Positions 1-12,600 of a stretch of 64,000 nt of DNA are shown one piece after another. The translations under genes were made by a program, and so were the position numbers. Below the pieces are notes generated by a model that did not search any database, had not been told where the DNA came from, and worked only from the letters and a program-made list of their open reading frames with translations. Origin of the DNA: Melastoma dodecandrum (Eukaryota; Streptophyta; Magnoliopsida; Myrtales; Melastomataceae); contig JARUPY010000164.1 of the NCBI GenBank assembly GCA_029817715.1, positions 376,001-440,000 on the forward strand, read 5' to 3'. Numbering within the stretch: position 1 is the stretch's first letter; every line of letters starts with the position of its first letter.

Positions 1-737
1 GTAAATTTTACTAAAAGTTGACCGTTACTACTCAAGTCAACGCAAAAGTAGTAAAAAAAGTAGTAAATTTTACTACTTATTGGTCTTCTTTTAGTAAAGT
101 CAACACAAATGTAGTATAAAATGTCGTAAATTTTACTACTTTTGGACTGTTCACCGCAGTGCAATTTTACTACTTTTACGCTGACTTTACTAAAACCTCA
201 TTTTTAGTAAAGTCAACGTAGAAGTAGTAAAAAAAAGTAGTAAAATTTACTACTTTTTTTACTATATTTGCGTTGACTTTACTAAGAAAACCACACTTTT
301 AGTAAAGTCAACGTAAAAGTAGTAAAATTACTACCTTTTTTACTACTTCTACGTTGACTTTACTAAATTTCTCCTTTTTAGTAAAGTCAACGCAAAAGTA
401 GTATAAAAAGTAGTAAAATTAACTACTTTAACTGTACAAATTATGTCGATAAGTAGTAATTGTTTACTACTTTCGTTGTGATTTTTAGTAAAATTATATT
501 TGAGTTGGTAAAATTGGTAGTAAATAGGTAGGGTTTGTCGTAAATGTTTACTACTGTAAGCATGTTTTTACTAAAATAAGTAGTAAACTGTTACTACTTT
601 ATAGGCGTTGACTAAGAAATTTTACTACTTTGAACAGTGTTTCCGAACCTAACTCCGAACCTAATTATTCTAAATTTTGATATGAAATGACTATTTTGCC
701 CCGGTTACTAGTATTATTACTACTTTACTGAATGATT
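1..737 (+). repeat. Left inverted arm, built of nested palindromic repeats
   Basis: The outer part is an array of variants of AGTAAAGTCAACG, AAGTAGTAAAA and their reverse complements. These alternate in orientation, so each ~60-80 bp unit is itself a hairpin. The inner ~100 bases are unique sequence. Compared by eye with the right arm, there are only scattered substitutions and small indels. No ORF of note is present. Confidence 0.85.
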
Positions 738-1079
738 CATTTTCTTTTCACTTACCCCTAACCAAGTGGGGAGGTACCAAATCCACAATGCAGAAAAAAA
801 CCCAACTTACCGCGAGTAATAAGTAGTGAGTATTGTGATTGTAATATGAATAATAAGACTTCTGCGTTATTGTAATAACAATAGGGTGTGTTTGTGCTTG
901 CCGTCAAATTGTCAAAAGCCCTACGAACAAACATATTGAAACAATACAGATACTGACTAATGTCATCTTTGAACTAGTACATAATTTACAAAATCTTCGC
1001 CAGTGATCAAGACCCAACAATGCATAAGATATCAAGAACATATATTTGTAGCACGGTTTTAGTAAAGAGTAGTAGTGAA

Positions 1080-2802
1080 TCAGACCCATTGTAGCCTGCC
1101 TTGGTGTTCCACACAAAACTGTAGCTTGCCGCCGTCAACATCCATAGCCTGGTTCTTCACCATTGCTGGCCTTGTCCGGCGACGGACTTGGAACCTCGGG
1201 ACTGGAGGCTTCTCTACTTGTTCTAAGGCGGTGGCTGGAGATGGGGATAGGGACGAGTCAGAATCTACCACTTCGTCGAGGAATTCATGGGCTACGTCTC
1301 CGTGTTCGTCCAACCTCAGAAGCCTGGTACACCATTTGAGACCCTGAAAGAGTATTTAGGCAATGAAAAGGCATCTTCAAATCCATTCCCCATTGCCAGG
1401 AACACTAACGCTTATGGTGCAGATTCTACTCATAATACTTCAACAAGCGCAACTTTATTCTTAACTATCGGAAATCACTGCATAGTAGTGTTAATATAAC
1501 CTAATATTCTTAGCATATAAATACTCCTTTATTGTATAGATAGAAAGCAAATCCCGACAGTGTTTAGCACACATTACTCTTCAGATTTCTCAAAGCACAA
1601 ATGCACACAACGAGTCTCACAAAACCTTTTGGTCATAGTCATTAGACAGAAGACTGGTCTAAGACAGCATATTGCGATTGAAGATCGAACGGCCCCATGG
1701 TTACAGCATCTCAGTTGGTTACTTCCCATTATTGACACAGCCAAGCCACACAGTAAGATTTCAGGCAATGACAGTAACATTAGGAAGTAGCATTCATGTC
1801 CTGTATCTTCTTTGCAAAGTTGCTAAAAAAATACACAAAGAAAGGTCATGACGGCAAAATCTATCCTAAGACCCGAGGGGCAGCCTTGATTATGACAAAC
1901 TAACTCTAGGTTTGGACATTTAATCTGTATGAGGAGATTCGCCATCACATTTGTTCCATCAGCATTATTATGTATGGACTGTATGGAGCTAATCCTTAAA
2001 GATGCGACTATCAATTTCAATTTCATGTAAAACTCACTATGCACATGATGTTGCCTCTTCAATTCAGATTCTACCGGATGTTTTCAACAGTACTCATGCA
2101 TCAACTAACTAATCGAACTGAACCATCTATGGATCATGATCCTTCTTCTAACATGAACTCCACCAGGATGCTCCAGAACCCATAATCCATCAACTCCAAA
2201 AGACCACAAATTCACTAAAGTCCCCGTTCAACCAAACAGTCTTAATTCATACCCTGATCATCAAACACATCAGGTAAAACGGTCGTAACCCATCAACAAA
2301 TTTCGAGAGAAATAGTGTCGCGCCACCGGTAGTACCCAGTAGGCTTATCTAACACGAGACCCACAAGAATTACTGTTCCACGAAATAATCGGTAGGCGTC
2401 CCTTTAACTACAAAAAAACAATCCAACCTTTCCGGGACTAAATACCAAATTCCATATAGCGCAAGAAAACCCGTCTCACCAATCATACAGAACGAACCAG
2501 AGAAAATCAGAAACTAGGAACAAGAAAAATAAATTCGGAAAGCAGACTTGAACACCGCCGTCGCCAGAGTTGCACGGTGCGAAGATTGGCCCAAGACCTG
2601 GCCTTTCTACCGCGACTTGGACGCTGAACCCGCGACGAGGGACACCGGTCTCCCTGAAGTTCTCGTCACGGTCATCCGAGCCGTCTCCTGGCCCTCCCAG
2701 CTGGTGGCGATCGTGGTCCCCCTGGTTGTCATCGTGGTCGTTGCCGCCGTCCCTGGGGTTGCGGAACCCGAAGAAACCTGTCACTTTGCTGAAGATCCCC
2801 AT
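1080..2802 (-). CDS. Conserved plant protein of unknown function, two exons, inside the foldback element
   Basis: Exon 1 is 2802-2548 (85 codons, starts MGIFSKVTGFFGF) and exon 2 is 1343-1080 (87 codons plus stop, ends CVEHQGRLQWV). The intron 2547-1344 has a GT donor and a TTTCAG acceptor and joins the exons in phase 0, giving 172 residues. Residues ~15-45 are rich in Asp, Gly and His. The region around the junction (GDGGVQ, then GLKWC) and the basic C-terminal part (RTRPAMVKNQ) resemble a small plant-conserved family of unknown function that I recognise only by general appearance. There is no signal peptide or membrane segment. The frame and both splice sites are intact, which is notable for cargo of a transposon. 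The function is unknown. Transcription would have to start within the adjacent arm. Confidence 0.6.
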
Positions 2803-2810
2803 GGCAACCT

Positions 2811-3560
2811 AATCATTCAGTAAAGTAGTAATAATACTAGTAACCGGGGTAAAATAGTCATTTCACATCAAAATTTAGAATAATTAGGTTCGGAGTTAGG
2901 TTCGGAAACACTGTTCAAAGTAGTAAAATTTCTTAGTCAACGCCTATAAAGTAGTAACAGTTTACTACTTATTTTAGTAAAAACATGCTTAAAGTAGTAA
3001 ACATTTACGACAAACCCTACCTATTTATTACCAATTTTACCAACTCAAACATAATTTTACTAAAAATCACAACGAAAGTAGTGAACAATTACTACTTATC
3101 GACATAATTTGTACAGTTAAAAGTAGTAAATTTTACTACTTTTTATACTACTTTTGCGTTGACTTTACTAAAAATGAGAAATTTAGTAAAGTCAACGTAG
3201 AAGTAGTAAAAAAAGTAGTAAAATTTACTACTTTTTTTACTGCTTTTACGTTGACTTTACTAAAAGTGTGGTTTTCTTAGTAAAGTCAACGCAAATGTAG
3301 TAAAAAAAGTAGTAAATTTTACTACTTTTTTTACTACTTCTACGTTGACTTTACTAAAAATGAGGTTTTAGTAAAGTCAGCGTAAAAGTAGTAAAATTGC
3401 ACTGCGGTGAACAGTCCAAAAGTAGTAAAATTTACGACATTTTATACTACATTTGCGTTGACTTTACTAAAAGAAGACAATTAAGTAGTAAAATTTACTA
3501 CTTTTTTTACTACTTTTGCGTTGACTTGAGTAGTAACGGTCAACTTTTAGTAAAATTTAC
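2811..3560 (-). repeat. Right inverted arm
   Basis: This is the reverse complement of the left arm. Its inner edge starts at AATCATTCAG (2811-2820), which mirrors 728-737. The arm edge is 8 bp upstream of the start codon of the enclosed gene, so any 5' UTR and promoter of that gene would lie in this arm. A similar AGTAGTAAA motif continues to about 3590, so the true terminus may lie slightly further right. Confidence 0.85.
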
Positions 3561-4059
3561 TACTAATTTTAGTATTAAGTAGTAAACTACGTAAGTCTCA
3601 CGTGCACGTACCGTTAGCCGCTTCCGTCATATCCCCGTACTCATTTCTGTGTTTATGAATCATAGACATCCTGTTACTTTTCCTGGGTAAGTTGGGCCTG
3701 GTGAAATACGAGCTTTGTTCCTTTGCACCATTTGTTTTATATTACTGAATAGGATATCTAGTATAGAAATTCGTAATATATCACCCCTAAATATCTATTT
3801 TTAATGATGAGTTTTCTCAATAAAAAACTCGTTATTACAAACAATACTTTTATTAATCACAATTAAAGTCTCTATTGGAAAAAATAAGCTTCTTGATGTG
3901 TCCTTTTAACTCCTCTCACTCGTTCATAATCGATACCTGTCCCAAAGTACTACGAAGAATTATATTGTTGTCAATGACTATGATGAAGTTTAAGATAATA
4001 GGATGGTAAAGATGATCGTGCTAAATCTTCGATCATATGGTAACACCTAGTGGCAGAAC
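3561..4059. other. Intergenic, nothing recognised
   Basis: The sequence after the foldback arm has no ORF, no LTR features and no obvious repeat. The first ~30 bases may still belong to the element terminus. Confidence 0.5.
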
Positions 4060-7000
4060 TTGAAAATTTGGGCTCGGTTGAAGACGAAGCAAGCCATGAC
4101 GAAACGATTCTTGCCTAAACACTATTGACAAGACCTATTTATCAAGGTGTTGTCTTTACAGCAGGCTTCTTGAGTAGCCGGTTATATGAGGGAGTTTGAA
4201 CCACTAAATCTCCAGTGTGATTTATGAGAAGCAACTAAATAGATGATGGTTAGATTCTTTTAGGGATTGAAGTCTGAAAATCCAAAGTCGTGGAGCTAAA
4301 ACAAAATTGAACCTATGATGATATTGAAACGCACGCACCAAAGGTCAAGCAATAGCAAGTCGAGGAAATAAGGAATATGACCAATTTTGAAGGCACTGCA
4401 ACAAGGTGGTGATTCTCAATTGTGGCCTCGATTAACAGCTACAAGGTTGCTTTCCAACATATCATTAGGGCCTAAAGTGAAGTCGAGCAATCTAATGAGC
4501 GCTCGAATGTGTTTCTAGTGCTAGGGGTTATGGCAAATAGTAGCTAAGTGTCCAACGTGAGGAAATATAGTTGTGCAGGAGTTGTCATATGAAGAGTTGG
4601 AAGTCAAAGAGGACCTAACACTCTTATGAGATTTGAAGGAATGCAAGGAATATCTAGACAAGTGAGAATTTCTAGTAATTCATAAGTTTTTTTTAGTGCA
4701 AACCCCGCTTGAGAAAGAAAATCAACTAGAGATCATCATTTACACGCAATGCGCAATGAAGGACAAGGTGTTCCTCATCATGATTAATAGTGAAACATGC
4801 ATCAATGTTGTCTCGAACAATATGATCGAGAAGCTAAAGTTGCCTATCATTCTTCATCTACACCCCTACTGTCAATAATAGCTCAACAAGGAGAGTGTTG
4901 TTCAAGTTACACAACACACTCGACCATCACACTCGATTGGAAAAAACTATCAAGAAGTGCTCTGTGATGTGATGCCATAGATACATGTCATTTCCAACTA
5001 CGGTGACCATTACAGTGTGATTCGCATGACCAACATGATGGATTTTGCAATACTTGCTCAATCCATACTAGAGAAAAGAAGATTACCTTGTTACCCCTGA
5101 CATCTCAACTAGATGAACCATCAATGAGTATGAAGCTAGCCCAACCTCTTCAAGGTGCAAACTTATGCGAACGGTGCGTGACTGGGAAGAGGATTTCATA
5201 TTGGTTATATTCGAGACTGCCCAAGACCAGGTGGGGAAGCATCCACAAGCAAAATCACGAATCGAAGAGTTTCGAGATGTGTTTTCATAGAAGTTGCTAG
5301 TCGAGATGCTACCACTTCGAGGAATACAACATTAGATTGGCTTGATACCTCGCTCAACCCTTCCAAATCGACTTGCCTATTAGTACAAATCATATGAGGA
5401 AAAGAAGCAACAATGAATCAGTTTTTTCAAAGGGGCTTGGTCAAGAATGAACGAGTCCTTGTTCAATGTCAACTATACTCGTGGTCAAGAAAGATGAATC
5501 TTGGAGGACGTGCATGGACAATCAAGTAATCAATAAGATAACGATGAAATATTATTTTCTTGTTCCTCGCTTAGACGATATGCGAGATTAGTTGCATGAC
5601 ATAGTTGTTCTCAATTGGAGATCTACAAAGCAAATATCACCAATTCTGCAAAAAAAAAAAAATGTGATGAGTGATAAATAACCTTCAAGACAAAATATGT
5701 GCTATATGAATGGCTCGTGATGCCATTCGACCTCTCGAATGCCTCATCACCTTCATGGGGATGATAAACCACGTGTTTAGGCCACTCAATGGAAAGTCCA
5801 TCGTTGTGTATTTCGATGACATATTGATTTATAGTCAGAGCATCATCAAGCACATCCAACATTTAAGGAATGTGTTTATGACACTTCAAAAAGAGAAATT
5901 ATTCGAGTATCTCAAGAAGTGATTTCTTCTAGTCGAGCGTAGATTTCCTTGGATACATCACATCATCCAAAGGGATTAAGGCCAACGAGGGCACTCATAA
6001 ATTTCACGAAAAACTTTGAAGTTGAGTGGGACATATCCGGTGTAGGGATTGATGGAGTACTATTACAAGAGGGGAGGTCAATCGCTTACTTCAGCGAAAA
6101 GCTCAATGGTGCCAAATTTAGCAATTCAATAAATGATAAGAAGCCCTTGGACACATTCGAGTATTCGAGACTTGGAATCATTACCTGTTGTCTTGTAAGT
6201 TCGTGCTCTACAATAACTATAAAGTTCCCAAGTACATCAGTGGTCAGTATCAGCTCTACCAACAATATGCCAAGTGGTTGAATATGTGAAGAGATTCACA
6301 TTTGTTCTAAGGCATAAGCCCGGGGTGAGAAATGTGGTTGTCGATGACCCCTCATAAAGTCTTTGCTCAGAGCGCTATTCACGTATTTGAGTCATTTCAC
6401 AAAGCCAATGGATTTCTTTTTCAATATTTGATGTTATGCATTCCTAACAGTTATACTCGTGAGCTACTTAGTCGAGAAGTTCATGGTGGGGGAATTACAT
6501 GGCATTTTGGAGTCGAAATGACCTTATCGATGCTAAAGGAAAACTTTTATTAGCCCAGAATGGAGAAGCATGTTCAAGCACTCTTCCAACGGTGTGTTGT
6601 ATACCATCGTCCAAAAAGTAAAAATTTATGCACAGGGTCTCTCCACACCATTGGTTGTACCTGAGTGAGAACATGTTAGGATGGACTTCGTTCTTGATTT
6701 ACCTAGAAACTTAAGGAAGAAGGATTCGATCATGGTGGTCGTAGATCGATTCTCAAAGATTGAGCACTTCATTCCATGCCACAAGACCGACAACTCCTCC
6801 AACAAAGTCAACTTTAATTTTAAGAAGTGTCATGCATGGCATGCCCAAGTCAATTATTTCATATCATAATGTCAAGATTTTCTGCTATTTTTAGAAGACA
6901 ATATGACACAATATGGACACTAATCTAGTCTTCAGCTTCAATTACCATCCCCACATAGACGACTAGATGGATGTGGTAAATTGACTGATGACTACCATTC

Positions 7001-7200
7001 ATAGCATTCTTGTTTCGAAGAACCATAAAGAGTATAGGATGCAAAACTCTTCCGAACAGAATTTGGCTATAACCGAACCCTTAACTAAACTGTCAAAGTT
7101 TCGCCATTCGAGGTAGTTCATGGAATCGACCCTATAATTCATGTCGAGTTATTACCACTTCCAAATCTAGGAACTATGACTCAAAGTGATACAAGGACGG
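4060..7200 (+). pseudogene. Decayed Ty3/gypsy gag-pol
   Basis: Fragments follow the order gag, protease, RT, RNase H, integrase in shifting frames with many stops. The protease-like piece is at 4690-4880 (KVFLIMINSETCINVVSNN). RT is at about 5440-5925 with the active-site motif [11 protein letters not shown] (5803-5835). RNase H is at 5960-6330 ([14 protein letters not shown]). The integrase zinc-binding and catalytic parts are at 6420-6900 (MDFVLDLPRN, IMVVVDRFSK). The fragments align by eye with the better preserved gypsy element at 29761-49540, so they are the same clade but much older. A poly-A run at 5648-5660 interrupts RT. No 5' LTR is evident and the left limit is approximate. Confidence 0.85.
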
Positions 7201-7995
7201 TCGTCGCTTCGCCAACATAACAGTCGTCGCCTATTGGAGGTCTCAACTTGTTGATCATCGAGTAAGCGAGATGACAAGGGGCACCGAACGACGCGCCTCT
7301 CAGGCGAAGAAAGGCAACCAGGCAACGAGCAGCCCAAAGGACGGTTACGATCTAACGGCTCAGGTCCGACAACTTACACTCCAAGAGTCGCGCCTGCTCC
7401 ACTACCCTTCTCCCAACTTTCAGATCTTGTCAGGAGGAAATAATGTATTTCATTTCCTCATTTTCTGATCCTATCCTTTATTTTATTTCCCTTATCTTTT
7501 ATTTCGTTTCCTTTATTGTCTTTCTATGGGCAGCCTATATAAGCCTTGCATTGTAATAGTTAACTCGGATTATTCAGACTTTTAAACCTAGGTTAGACTT
7601 TTGTCTTTCTATCCAAAGGAGTATATTCTCTTTCAACCTCGTTCTTCATTTGCTGGATTCCAAATGCGTATTGAGTAGAGTGTGGTGGTGTGCCTGTATC
7701 CTCCGTGTTGTTTCTCGCCCTCGTTCTTGTTCACGGTGGTGTGTTTGTATCCGTGTGACATCCGAGTTCTATCTGAGTCTTCTTTCACGATGGTATATCA
7801 GTATCCGCGGAGATTGATCTCAACCTATCCTTCATACCCATCCATTCAGCCATCTCGTTTCATTATCTACCCTTCAGACCATTCCCACGTCACACCATTC
7901 CGCACCCGCAGTGACATTCCTCATCGTTTCTGTATTGGAATCATTTATTCCTTGTCACCCCCGCTTCATCTTAGCATCTGAGAGGTTGTCTCCGG
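7200..7995 (+). repeat. Probable 3' LTR of the decayed gypsy element
   Basis: It follows the integrase remnant directly. A TATA-like TATATAAG lies at 7538-7545, and after it come repeated GGTGGTGTG..TGTATCC phrases that resemble those in the LTRs at 29761 and 48907. Its boundaries are not sharp and no second copy is visible upstream. A short ORF here (7271-7468) looks like the tail of pol running into the LTR, or chance. Confidence 0.45.
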
Positions 7996-9613
7996 TGCCA
8001 TCCCCATATCACAAAGTGTGGAGCAAATGTAATGGAGATGAAGGCACTTCATAAGAAGTTGATTGTGAAAGAAGAACTTCCAACTTGGAGACCTAGTTTG
8101 GATCTACCTTCGAAAAGAATATTCCCATCAAAGAGGAAAAAACAAGCTATCAATAGAATTATGTATGCTCTTATAATATATGTAAGAAAATTTGAAATCA
8201 AATGTATGCTATGAAAAAGTACAAAATAAAATAATTTTACATGCCCAACTTTAATATATCTCGATAATAATCTCACTATGAAGCATGTAGGCCTTGTTTT
8301 AATCATGATCTTAATTGTTAGAGAATTTTCTAGAGAGAGATCAATAAAAGGTAAAGTTGGTGATATGAGTTTTCCTATCCCTAGCTTGCCAATGGCATAT
8401 AGAACATGTCTATTAGGTTAAGAAAAGTAGAAGAGGAGACCTTGCACCTCTTAGTATATGTTGTGGCGAGCTTTTCTATCACGGATTCACATCAACGCTC
8501 GTTTACACATTAAGTCAGCCAAACCACGTTAATTATAATACAAAAAATGTACAAAAGCCTAACTAAAATGATCATATAAAGCTTAATGGGCTACGATGCA
8601 TATAACATGACGCAACAAGTTTTATGATAACATAGATAAGTAATTAATTATACCACAACACAAATTTTATACAATAAGAAAACCAACAGAAGTCAAAATT
8701 AAATTTCAACATTATGTAGAAGAAAAAGAGACGGAGCCAATAAAGGTAACGACGTAATTTTTCGTAGTCACATACACACAATTAGAAATATCGATAGAAG
8801 TTAGAAGAGCTAGTTAAATTACAATAGATAAATGTAGATGTTTCTAAGGGGCAAGTTTTTTATCGAGGCAAAGTCACTTTTAGGAAAAATGAATTACATG
8901 CTTAATTTGATGAATTTTAAAACTTATAATATTATTTCATAATTTTTTAACACACTAATATATTGTAACAAAGTTGGGTGGAATACCTCTCATTATTGGC
9001 CACCGTTGATCTACCATGCAAAGTGCGGCCTCAACATCTTCATTGGAGAGCTAGCTATGTTTCATAATAATGTTGGTCTGTAGATTATCTTATGAAATGG
9101 TGCTCTTAATTTTAAAATTTATTGACTAATGTTCATAGATCGATATTTAAAACATCAATTTTTTTCTCAAGGAAATTGATGTTTCAAACTCTATTTTTCT
9201 TTTCGACAAAATCGATATTAGAAATGATTTTCTTCAAAAAACGAAATGGTGATTCAAACATTGATTTAAGGGCATTAGTGAAAAAAATCCTATTTGACGA
9301 AATATTTTCGCGATTAACGTTATACTATATTGAAACGAAACTCCGTTACCTCCCAAGGGCATATGGCTTGCATTATATTATATTACATCCTCTCCGAACA
9401 CCATCGCTTGCATTTTTCTAACTAAAAAATTCATCGTGAGACTAATATTTCAATTCATATTGATGGTTAAATAAATAAATGAATGAAAGCTAATTAGATA
9501 GCCAAGTACATCATGAGCATCCTCATTCTTATTTTCCTTCGGTTCGATATTATCACTCTCTTTTACAAGAACCCAACACCTTTGGTTTCAAAAAATGTAA
9601 CTTTCCGACAGTG
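7996..9613. other. AT-rich intergenic, nothing recognised
   Basis: No coding similarity, paired repeats or RNA gene was seen. The stretch lies just downstream of the GRIP gene (minus strand), so its right edge should hold that gene's 3' UTR. Confidence 0.5.
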
Positions 9614-12600
9614 CTAGGAGAAAGAAAATCTTGAAAATAATGAAAGGGGTGTGCCTGACTTGTCACTCCCAGGGCTAGGAGGGACATCTGAATGCGTGCG
9701 GTATGTTTGTTGACATTTTAATGTCTGCACTAGCACACGAAGGGCATTAGTGATGTACAAGAAAGAATACCAAGCACCAGAACAAGGATTTTGACCTAAG
9801 TCAAGCATTTCCTAAATTTTGTTCAGGAGGGAATTCCCAGCTACTATTCAACTAGAGTGAACAAAGACTAATCCACTTTGGAAAAGGCATTTTCCTTGTT
9901 AACTAGTTTCCACTACTGCTTCCGTCATTACCACAACTACCATATGCAGATAAATTATTGAAGAGCATAAAACATTTATGTACGTGTAGATCATGGATTG
10001 GATTGGATTATGATGGAATGGAAATGAAATGAGCAAGATTTTGGAATGGAATGGGGAATTAATTTAGAATATTAATTTGCGCATTCCATTTGATTCCATC
10101 CTAATCCATGAACTAGCTATGGGAATACTCTGGTGGAAGAAACTAGAGAACTATATAGCTTACCTCTTCGGGACTGAACTGAAGAAGCATTGCAACAACC
10201 GGCAAAAGGGCTTCTACCTCCCCTACTTTCATAAAAGCCCATGAGTTCACAATAAACAGAAGAGAAGTGTGACAACTAGTATTCTAAATTTTGCCCATTC
10301 AGAAGTTAACACGGCATCTTGACATTAAAATTTAACTCTCAAGGGAATTCTAGGCTGAATTTACCTGTCTCAAGAAGCTTCAAGATAACATTTTTCAGAT
10401 ACGTCATATCCACTCCTTCCCTCTTCTGGGACCTTTCCATGTTACGGAGTTCAGCCTTCAACATGGCCTCCTGGAATTATTTTAGGAATTAATCCAGTGA
10501 AAAACTTCATAGAATTAACCATGTCAGTTATGGCCTTGCTATTATTTCCTCCAACCTTCCATTCACTACTTCCGGAATCACAAAAATACACCAGCCTTTT
10601 TACAAGTCTGCCCCGCAAAAGGAATTCTCACCTGCTGACTGTGGAGACGATTTTCCCGTTCCAGGTCCTCGATTTCTTCCTGGAGTCAATACAATATCAG
10701 AAAAGCAGCTAGAAAAAGTAAAGCTGATGCATGTACATACTTGAAGTGCTAGAATATGCCGATGGGACTGAGCAAGCTCTTCCTCTCTTTGAGCTTGTTG
10801 TCTTGCCAGAAGCTAGTAATAGCAAAAAGAAAATAATAATACTTTTAGAATGGTCGAAACTTTTACACTCTTCAGAATATATTACTCTAACATGTGTAAG
10901 GGAAAGGCTCAATGAACTTTATATCCAGGACAACTCAAACGAGGTGACTGTTCTACAGCTATTGTTAGACTGGGGAACCACCCGCAAAAATATTCACAAA
11001 ATATTGTTTCTCCACCCCATGCATCAAACCCATAGGTGACCAAAGGAGTGATCTCATAATTGCAGTTGTTGGGGTTGATGAAAAATGAGAAGGGAAAAAA
11101 GAAGAAAAAGGGCTTAATCAGTCACATTCTATCACACTTCAAATTTCAAAAGATCATACCAGAATTTGTTGCTCAGCTACAGTGGTGCCCGGAGTTGATA
11201 TATCTTGTCTTGGCAAAGCTGAATAAAGATTTATTAACAGTGTCAAGAAATTATTTAATACAGCTGAAGAATTGATTATTCTAACCAAAATGTTACGACA
11301 GAAAAACGGCAGTTACCTATACTATAGCTTTCATTCTGGCCGATATAAAATCAATTCATGTTACAACAACATGACTTGTTAGATTCAATGGAAATAGGCA
11401 AGGAAAGAAATACACAGTGGATAAAAAATAAGAGGGAGTACAACTGGGGGTCTTGAGTCCATTGATTGTTGAAGGATCTTATTATCATCAAGTAGTCTTG
11501 AGATTTCTCTGTCCTTCTCCTCGATCATTCTATCAGCTAAATCTCTATAAGAATTATGTTCCTCCTACAAAAAATAAGTTGCAAAACAAATAAGTAAATG
11601 CTTAATCATGTAAAGGAAAAATAAACTTAGGAATGAAAAGGACCTTCAGCTTTTCAAAACGAATATTAAGCTTATCTAATTCTTGCTTCAGATGTTGTCC
11701 AGAAGCTGCATCACTTTCGGCTTGTAAGGTGTCACATCTAACTGCAGACAGTTCATGTGCCAAATTTTCCTGTTCAAATCAGTAAATCATCGACAGACAA
11801 AGGGACAGCTAAGGGAAATTCCGGATCCTCACTTCGCCACGTTTCTTCCAAGTTATGCAGATCCAACTCCCATGCCTGTTTCTCCTTCTGATGGGCCTCA
11901 TGAACAGTCTTCAGTGTTGATTCCATGCTCTGTAATTGCTGCTTCACCTTGTGAAGAACTTCGTCCCTACAAATGAAGCAGCAGAAGTCCATGGTGGTAG
12001 AAACAGGGGCAAAACTCAAGAATGATTCAACAGCATTACCACCAGCAAAGAAATTCTCAGTTGCATGGACATTCTCATCTAACGAAAAATAGATGAACCA
12101 ACACCAGGCAACAAGTTAAACAGGGACAGGTCCAGAATAACTTCGCTATCTTTTAAGTCAACATGGTTTAACATCATCAAGATGTCAATGTAACTACAAC
12201 AGTCACAATTACAAACAAAAAAGGTGGCTATAATTACAGAAACAATTATCTCATGACCATCTGAGCAAGAGTTCTTTTATTATAAGCATTTACTTTTTGA
12301 AAAAAAAAAATTATCCCACCAAGGTATTATTATCCCAGTATAAACGGAGACTTCATGAAAGAAAAAGGAATCGTACTTTCCATTCTACCCATAATCAGAA
12401 AAAATGAGTCTATAGTCATCCAATAATCAGCTGTACAAAAATCATTCACCGAAACCAATTTGTTCATTTGCAAATGCTGCATCTAGATTTATAAAATATT
12501 TAAATTAGGCTTAAGTCAACGAGAAGTCTAATTAGAAATATACCTTTCTGCTAATTCTTTCTCAAAGTTAACTTTAGCATTCTGAAGATCTCGAATGGCA

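Larger units (their letters stand above)
1..3560. mobile_element. Foldback element with ~740 bp inverted arms enclosing a gene
   Basis: The first ~737 bases reappear as the reverse complement at 2811-3560. The match includes non-repetitive stretches, such as the segment around 640-737 that mirrors 2811-2905. The left tip lies outside the window, because the right arm continues in the same style past 3560, so no target duplication can be checked. The 2.07 kb between the arms holds a two-exon gene on the minus strand, its intron and ~340 bp of downstream sequence (738-1079), with no transposase. This architecture fits a non-autonomous foldback or Pack-type DNA transposon that captured a host gene. 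The transposase family cannot be assigned. The alternative, two independent inverted insertions flanking a resident gene, is less likely because the arms match end to end. Confidence 0.75.

Noticed and set aside
9122..9421. 99-codon plus ORF in the AT-rich spacer
   Set aside because: Phe/Ile/Leu-rich, no recognisable domain, and typical of chance ORFs in AT-rich DNA.
11755..12019. Minus ORF 11774-12019 taken as one continuous GRIP exon
   Set aside because: Reading past 11833 leaves the coiled-coil frame; a GTGAGG donor at 11832 and a TGCAG acceptor before 11741 restore the phase.
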